NCBI RefSeq assembly: GCF_021018895.1
Contig: NC_079386.1
Location: 16,032,552-16,096,551 of the forward strand
Length of the DNA stretch: 64,000 bases
Source of the DNA: Seriola aureovittata
Lineage: Eukaryota; Chordata; Actinopteri; Carangiformes; Carangidae
Reading direction: 5' to 3'
Each line of letters begins with the position of its first letter. Positions within the stretch are counted from its first letter, which is position 1. Position numbers and translations under genes: made by a program. Below the pieces are notes generated by a model. The model did not search any database. It saw only the letters and a list, made by a program, of their open reading frames with translations, and had not been told where the DNA came from. Positions 60,101-64,000 of the stretch are shown here, in pieces.

Positions 60101-60346
60101 TTGAAATTTGATTTTAAACTAATTTAAATGAGAAACTGACTTAAGCAAAGTTAACTTAGTCACATTTTTATTTTTTATTTTGTGCTCTCTCTCCTGCAGG
60201 TGATCCGAGCACTGGGAGGAGGTAACGGGGAGAAGAGGAGAGGAGGCCTCCACCTGGCCAGACCCAAATCTCCCAACATGCAGGAGCTGAAGAGGAGGTT
60301 CAGGCAGGTCCTGTCCTCCAAGGTCAAGTCATCCACGACTCTCTGA
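53973..60346 (+). CDS. rasl11a: Ras-like family 11 member A GTPase, complete (8 exons)
   Basis: Eight exons join in phase: 53973-54129, 56005-56061, 56167-56249, 58154-58194, 58280-58409, 58613-58688, 59236-59312, 60200-60346. They give 255 residues from ATG 53973, or 244 from ATG 54006. The second ATG has the better Kozak context (A at -3) and a length close to human RASL11A (about 242). The first was chosen because human RASL11 proteins also begin with MR. Motifs are the P-loop GASNVGKT (45-52), the RASL11 signature [19 protein letters not shown] (92-95) where Ras has DxxG, NKSD (159-162) and EASA (187-190). The C-terminal [20 protein letters not shown] is typical of RASL11. No CAAX box is present, so membrane prenylation is not expected. 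Mammalian RASL11A is reported as a nucleolar regulator of rDNA transcription. Confidence 0.92.
54130..56004 (+). other. rasl11a intron 1, 1.9 kb
   Basis: This is AT-rich and non-coding. I recognised no repeat family or exon in it. Confidence 0.6.
56005..56061 (+). CDS. rasl11a: rasl11a exon 2
   Basis: A 57-nt exon, phase 1 at both ends, encoding [18 protein letters not shown]. This is the switch I region and the hallmark of RASL11 proteins. The acceptor is CCTTTCAG and the donor GTGAGT. Confidence 0.93.
56167..56249 (+). CDS. rasl11a: rasl11a exon 3 (switch II)
   Basis: An 83-nt exon encoding [20 protein letters not shown] followed by TPCVALQ. The glycine of the usual DxxG motif is replaced by cysteine. 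The donor is GTAACT. Confidence 0.92.
56250..58153 (+). other. rasl11a intron 3, 1.9 kb
   Basis: This is non-coding. It ends with a probable ATTAATC-family fragment (58060-58120). I recognised nothing else. Confidence 0.6.
58060..58120. repeat. ATTAATC-family repeat, end fragment
   Basis: GAATGAAAATAATCATCAGC followed by TGCAGCAG resembles the family terminus. It lies just upstream of rasl11a exon 4. Confidence 0.35.
58154..58194 (+). CDS. rasl11a: rasl11a exon 4
   Basis: A small 41-nt exon encoding [13 protein letters not shown], ending in phase 2 at donor GTCAGA. The acceptor is CTCTTACAG. Confidence 0.88.
58280..58409 (+). CDS. rasl11a: rasl11a exon 5
   Basis: A 130-nt exon after an 85-nt intron. 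It encodes [20 protein letters not shown] and [20 protein letters not shown]. The donor is GTCAGT. Confidence 0.93.
58613..58688 (+). CDS. rasl11a: rasl11a exon 6 (NKxD)
   Basis: A 76-nt exon encoding [20 protein letters not shown], which carries the guanine-specificity motif NKSD. The donor is GTGGGG, unusual but phase-consistent. Confidence 0.92.
59236..59312 (+). CDS. rasl11a: rasl11a exon 7
   Basis: A 77-nt exon encoding [20 protein letters not shown] followed by HLCQE. EASA is the G5 box. The acceptor is TGCTCACAG and the donor GTGGGA. Confidence 0.92.
60200..60346 (+). CDS. rasl11a: rasl11a exon 8 (C-terminus)
   Basis: The terminal exon encodes [20 protein letters not shown] and [18 protein letters not shown], then TGA. 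The tail is basic, with no CAAX motif. Confidence 0.94.
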   Translation: MIRALGGGNGEKRRGGLHLARPKSPNMQELKRRFRQVLSSKVKSSTTL

Positions 60347-60780
60347 TCACAGGGCGGATCAGGCAGGCGCAGGGCAAGGATAAAGAGCTTCCTTGGAAAA
60401 ATAAAAGTTGTGGATTTTTCTATCATGGAAGGAAGTAGTCATCCTCGGATGAATGGATGAAGACAAAGACCAAATGGAGCTTTCTGGCAGCTGAGCTCTT
60501 CTCTGTGTTTTGGACGAGAGTCAACGCGATCAACGCGAGGATGCTGCTCAAAGCCGACACGGTCAAAGACTGCTAAACAAACAGCATGTGTTGTGTCAGG
60601 AACTTGGCATGTTTACCATGATGGATATTGAATTTGTCCGCAAACATCATTGTGAACCTCTCGACGTATTAGGAGCCCAATCCTTGAAACACTGACACCA
60701 TTCATGTCTCAGTTTTCTTGAGGCTGGAAAATCACTCTCAGTGAATTTAATGCATTAAAATCAATAAAGAATTATTGATT
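60347..60780 (+). other. rasl11a 3' UTR with two poly(A) signals
   Basis: AATAAA occurs at 60400-60405 (54 nt past the stop) and at 60763-60768. The second is followed by a TG/T-rich stretch and is the more likely main site. Confidence 0.5.
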
Positions 60781-61591
60781 TCACCCTGTCAGTCAAAGAA
60801 AAAGCAGATGTCACTTGTCATGTAATGTCTCTTATTTCAGGCTCAACATTTTTACTTTTTCATTTATGTTGGTTTTAATTTAGCTTTAGTCTTTTTAACT
60901 AGATGATGAGTTAAAAGATTTACAATTCAGGCTCATTCATTCATTCATTCATTCATGTGAGACCGATGCCAGATCTGAACTTCGCTGATACGAAAGAAAT
61001 GAAAGGCGAGTCTCTGGCCTCTCTGTTGCAGAGTTCTAATGAAGAAAGTAGTCTGAACCAAAACAGGAAATGACCCAAAGACGTAAGGGTTCAAGGCTAT
61101 ACACCGAGACAAATGCTGACATTTGACAGCCGGAAATGAAGCCTGGTTTAACAGAAAAACAGAGCAGAGGGGTGGGAAGCCGATGGCTGCCGATAATAAA
61201 AATGCAATCAGACTGACATTTTATTTTCTGTTGATTTGGCATCAGACTTGGATTTATTGCATGATTTATACTGCCAAAATAAACACTAAAGTTAAACTTA
61301 ATTGACAAATAGTTTTCAGTGTTATCCAGAGACTGAATCTGAATTATAATGTTTAAGCAAATTTGTAATGAAAAATAAACATAATAGCAGTCTACTAAGC
61401 CTTTTTTTGTGAAATCTGTTAAAGGCAACCATTTTGAAAATTACCATAAAAAGGGTAATTTCAAGTTTATTGTCATTAGAATTGAGCTAAAATAATTCAT
61501 ATTCAAATTACAGAGTACAGAGATGTCATACATCTTGGGCACACAAATGGAAAGTGACGTTCAAATTTGATTACATCATTTCATTTTAATA

Positions 61592-61618
61592 TTGGCAGCC
61601 ACAGTCTTCCATACGTTT
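61592..61618. repeat. Solo end of TATGGAAGCC element
   Basis: This stretch matches 53221-53247 at most positions (both contain AGCCAC and CTTCCATAC). No second end was found nearby. Confidence 0.4.
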
Positions 61619-61788
61619 CAGCTGTTTCATGTGTTTCAGCTGATACGAACAGCGGAGTTTGTTAATTCTTTCCTAAAGTTACGGAAACGGTCATCAGGTT
61701 TGTTTCATCTTCCCAGCTTCATCCCCGAAAATCTTTATAATCTGGCAGGATGAGAAGATGCCAAAACTCTATCCAATAAACAACATAC

Positions 61789-61916
61789 CCGAGAATCCAT
61801 GTGACTCTCATTCACGAGCCCCGGTTTGCTTGTGACCGTGACAAAGTAAGCTTTTCCACCATAACTCAGCCCCTCCAAACAGAGGGTGTTGATTGCTCCT
61901 TTTAATGGTTTGCAGT
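61789..61916 (-). CDS. Candidate isolated exon, unknown gene
   Basis: On the - strand an acceptor ATATTCCCCAG precedes a 128-nt open segment ending at donor GTATGT. It begins with two bases of a split codon and ends in phase 0. It encodes CKPLKGAINTLCLEGLSYGG and KAYFVTVTSKPGLVNESHMD. The alternating hydrophobic pattern (AYFVTVT) and the GL-spaced loop resemble an extracellular beta-sandwich repeat such as an FN3-like domain. I could not find neighbouring exons of the same gene or name a family. It could be a relic or chance. Confidence 0.3.
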
Positions 61917-62089
61917 CTGGGGAATATTTCATTTCTATTGTTTTAAACAAAGATTTTATTGTTGTGTGTCGTTAGTGTTGCTCCACAGGCCTTTTCTTTC
62001 CCCGACAAGAAATCTCTGGACGAGGTTCTGTGATGAGCTTCAGGAGAGTGGGTCCAAATCCAAAACTACTAATGAAGCCACTCACTTGG

Positions 62090-62093
<4 letters not shown>

Positions 62094-62120
<27 letters not shown>

Positions 62121-62139
62121 CCGTGTGTGTGTGTGTGTG
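62094..62139 (+). repeat. (GT)n microsatellite
   Basis: GT tract with a CC interruption, downstream of rasl11a. Confidence 0.95.
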
Positions 62140-62257
62140 CTTTCTGCTGTTCTCATGACCTCTCCTCTCATTGACACACACACAACATTCCCAGTAAAGA
62201 CAAATTCCTCAGCATCTGGAATTTCTTTCTTGGTCACTGAACCACCACTTTAACTCT

Positions 62258-62293
<36 letters not shown>

Positions 62294-64000
62294 TGAACCC
62301 CTTCTCGTGACCTTATACCCTTTGACCTTTAAAAGCAGCATGGCTCCATCAGAGTCTGGAAAAAAAAAAAAAAAAAGATGAGATAAAGCCGGTCGCCTCG
62401 CTCACTGCGTTTCGAGATGAAAATCTGATTAATGCCAATTTGATAAATGCCAAGACAAAAATAATGTGTGCATAAAAGTGTGTGTGTGTGTGTGTGTGTG
62501 CAAGAGAGACAAAAATAAGAGAAGTTCTCATCATTTACAGCTACTTTAAGTCCAATTTCCTCGTGTTTTCTTTTTAGACCCTAACTTAGCTTCCCACACA
62601 CACACCGACTACTACTAACACACACACACACACTCACACACACTATGTCGCTCTTAAAGACCTCTTTCCTGTCTGCCACTGAAACAAGTGCTCCTACATT
62701 CTCAAATGAGCGATGAATTCCTCCCCCTTTTTTTTTCCCCCTTGAAGCCAGCAATCATGTAACATGCTCTAAATGTGAGTTTATTTGATAGATGAAGAGT
62801 TAATGTGACATTTATGAGGCTCGATTTAGAAAACCGAGCCTCCGCTAAATGTTCCCTTTTTCGGTAAGGACTAAAGGAAGCTGAAGTTAACTTCTGGGTT
62901 CTGCTTTAGAAAACATAAAAATCAAAAATAACATTGACATTGTTACTAAATACTAATTTCTACAACAGAATCTTGCCCAACAGTACGTCATGCACTTCAC
63001 TCCATTCGTCTGGACAGGGAGGTTTTTCAGAGGATCACTGCGAGGAAGGCCAAAAACATCAAATGTTGAGTGAGCACAGCTCTGCACACTTAGGTCCATG
63101 AAGCTAATTAAAACACAGAGTTTATTATGACATTAGATAAAACGCACCTGTGCTAATTCACACGAGTACGAGTACACAGCGACTTAACTATCATTTCTTT
63201 TGATCATCTTAGAGATGTTTCTACGCCTTGATTGGATGGAACCCCACCTGCGGTAAATTCACATGATGTGGAGAGGCACACACCTGTCCATGCAAGAGCT
63301 GTGTCCCAATTCAGGGGGCCGCATCTTTCAGGCAGCTCCATTTTTAAGACCGATTACATCACAGTGACCCCTCGTGGCCCGACCTGTCCCAAGATTCATT
63401 GAGCGATTCATCCCCCGAAGACCAGACCGTCACATTTTCGGTTTTAGACGCCCACGAAAGGCCACGCATTCGTGGATCGCGTCCCCGGAAAGGATGCACT
63501 GTGCTGTTGTTGTAAACGTGTGATCATTTTACCAGCGAAACAATAAGTTTTGCCTTTAAGCTTTGGTTAAAATATCCCATAATTAGTTTAAAATTTTGAG
63601 GATCTAAATAATCAAGAACGTATACTGCGTTTGAGACAACATATCACAAGACCTTTGTTATGTTACTATGTACGGAGGATGAGAGCGGACTTTCGTGACC
63701 AGACAGATCTGAGGAAAACACTGCTGGGATTTGATCGTGTGTGTGTGCACATTTGAAAGTACTTCAAGTTTGAGTTGGCACTGTACTGGAGAGAGTATTT
63801 AAGGCAGAGTTACAATTGTTTCCACATTACTGAAGTCTATGGAAACACACACCCTGTCAGTGAACCAGTGGCATATGGAAGTCATTCATCCTTCCAGGTA
63901 CGATAAAGCACATTGGAGCTTCCTTTGAGTCCCCACTGTATGTCACTAAAGAAGCACCATATGGGGAGTTTTTTTCCCCACTCCAGTCCAGTATGTCCCG

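Larger units (their letters stand above)
60781..64000. other. Downstream intergenic region
   Basis: This is mostly non-coding. It holds a solo end of the TATGGAAGCC inverted-repeat family (61592-61618), one candidate - strand exon (61789-61916), (GT)n at 62094-62139, (AC)n near 62261-62290 and a possible hAT-type repeat piece near 63300-63480. Confidence 0.5.

Noticed and set aside
61036..61428. 130-codon - strand open frame
   Set aside because: It is AT-rich, with no recognisable domain, no flanking splice sites and no Kozak support.
61972..62181. - strand frame containing FGFGPTLLKLITEPRPEISC
   Set aside because: It begins in a (CA)n tract, lacks a convincing acceptor, and could not be joined in phase to the 61789-61916 candidate.
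1..64000. CRISPR arrays, rRNA or tRNA genes, transposase or viral genes
   Set aside because: No spaced direct-repeat array, cloverleaf or rRNA core was recognised. The tandem repeats are microsatellites, and the mobile elements seen are short and non-coding.

Overview
The window looks like teleost fish nuclear DNA. It has large vertebrate-type genes with GT-AG introns, very dense (CA)n/(GT)n microsatellites, and several short dispersed repeats of kinds familiar from spiny-rayed fish introns. No bacterial, viral or transposase gene is evident. Three protein-coding genes can be assembled exon by exon with consistent phases at every junction. I also saw one isolated candidate exon.

Region 1 (1-25,750, + strand): the 3' eleven coding exons of a RhoGAP gene of the ARHGAP6/ARHGAP36 family. 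It resembles ARHGAP6 more because it keeps the arginine finger and ends in a PDZ-ligand-like tail. The N-terminal exon or exons lie upstream of the window. Its intron at 21,494-22,016 opens with (AC)20 and closes with (GT)15. This is the architecture of the AC/GT 'bridging' introns reported in fish, which splice with the help of RNA structure and with reduced need for U2AF2. I consider it the most interesting signal in the window.

Region 2 (25,750-51,300): about 9 kb with no recognisable coding sequence (probably including the usp12 3' UTR), then usp12 on the - strand. usp12 has ten coding exons and encodes a 393-residue deubiquitinase. The full catalytic triad and four zinc-binding cysteines are present. 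A microsatellite-encoded, glycine-rich insert of about 30 residues sits before the first zinc-binding pair.

Region 3 (51,300-60,800): a 2.7-kb head-to-head intergenic region, then rasl11a on the + strand (eight coding exons, 255 or 244 residues, a Ras-like GTPase without a CAAX box). usp12 next to rasl11a matches the human 13q12 neighbourhood.

Region 4 (60,800-64,000): mostly non-coding. It holds microsatellites, repeat fragments and one well-formed candidate exon on the - strand that could belong to an unidentified neighbouring gene.

The genes are not an operon and need not act together. Their roles are Rho-GTPase inactivation and cytoskeleton (arhgap6-like), deubiquitination with WDR48/WDR20 partners (usp12), and a small nucleolar-type GTPase (rasl11a). 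Introns and spacers hold several MITE-like or foldback elements (6,691-6,941; 10,311-10,527; 22,444-22,590; 52,776-53,242) and multi-copy repeat families, listed below. All repeat and family names rest on reading and recollection; no search was run.
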